From Synechococcales cyanobacterium PMM_0003 (lineage in GTDB: Bacteria; Cyanobacteriota; Cyanobacteriia; Pseudanabaenales; Pseudanabaenaceae), in contig CASBRC010000302.1 in assembly GCA_949128015.1 (NCBI GenBank), positions 1 to 5,828 on the forward strand: a stretch of 5,828 nt of DNA, written 5' to 3'. The notes under the pieces were generated by a model. The model was not told the origin of the DNA. It worked only from the letters and a program-made list of their open reading frames with translations, and did no database searches. The position numbers and the translations under genes are program-made. Of the stretch, positions 5,767-5,828 are shown in pieces (the first letter of the stretch is position 1; every line of letters starts with the position of its first letter).

Positions 5767-5776
5767 ATTCTACTTA
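5760..5776 (+). repeat. Small hairpin over the glnN stop codon
   Basis: TAAGTAG (5760-5766) and CTACTTA (5770-5776) are perfect inverted arms around ATT; the TAG stop (5764-5766) lies in the left arm. No T-tract follows, so it is not a convincing intrinsic terminator. Confidence 0.4.
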
Positions 5777-5798
5777 GGAGATTTCTAACAAAGAATTT

Positions 5799-5828
5799 AC
5801 CCCACCCTAACCCTCCCCTTGCAAAGGG
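5799..5828. repeat. Start of a C-rich dispersed cyanobacterial repeat (cut by window edge)
   Basis: After glnN the sequence becomes C-rich (ACCCCACCCTAACCCTCCCC), then TTGCAAAGGG. CCCTT (5816-5820) and AAGGG (5824-5828) pair around GCA, and the pairing would grow if the sequence continues with more G beyond the window. From memory this C-rich phrase occurs in many copies in cyanobacterial intergenic regions. Only the left part is visible. Confidence 0.6.

Overview
The window looks like chromosomal DNA of a filamentous or unicellular cyanobacterium, most plausibly Pseudanabaena or a near relative. The evidence is at least eleven perfect copies of the HIP1 octamer GCGATCGC (starts at 309, 338, 833, 863, 1900, 2100, 2122, 2410, 3249, 3805 and 4970), the plastid-like gene order L33-S18, a Uma2-family gene, and a type III glutamine synthetase (glnN) behind what reads as an NtcA-activated promoter. 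The genus is an inference. The cyanobacterial assignment is firm.

Layout. Positions 1-174 (minus) hold the first 58 codons of a Rieske-type oxygenase that runs off the left edge. A 207-bp intergenic region separates it from a Uma2-family nuclease-like gene (382-939, plus), which is bracketed by a short imperfect direct repeat and ends in a 16-bp tandem duplication. Next come rpmG (1116-1310) and rpsR (1349-1576), a two-gene ribosomal unit. It closes on a hairpin with A7/T7 flanks that also ends the convergent HDAC-like deacetylase gene (minus, 2603 to 1641). Divergent from the deacetylase is an unrecognised 206-aa protein with a C-terminal helix-turn-helix-like segment (2734-3354). Its stop codon lies inside a 73-nt nearly perfect palindrome (3348-3420) with a terminator-like core. 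After a 174-bp regulatory region comes glnN (3595-5766). The window ends in the left part of a C-rich sequence typical of dispersed cyanobacterial repeats.

How the genes relate. Only rpmG-rpsR is clearly an operon. The others look like independent units: an oxygenase, a nuclease-like accessory gene, ribosomal proteins, an amidohydrolase with a divergent putative DNA-binding protein, and a nitrogen-assimilation enzyme under nitrogen control. I see no evidence for a new multi-gene system. The most informative points are the glnN promoter architecture, the long palindrome fused to the end of the helix-turn-helix gene, and the repeat-bracketed Uma2 gene.
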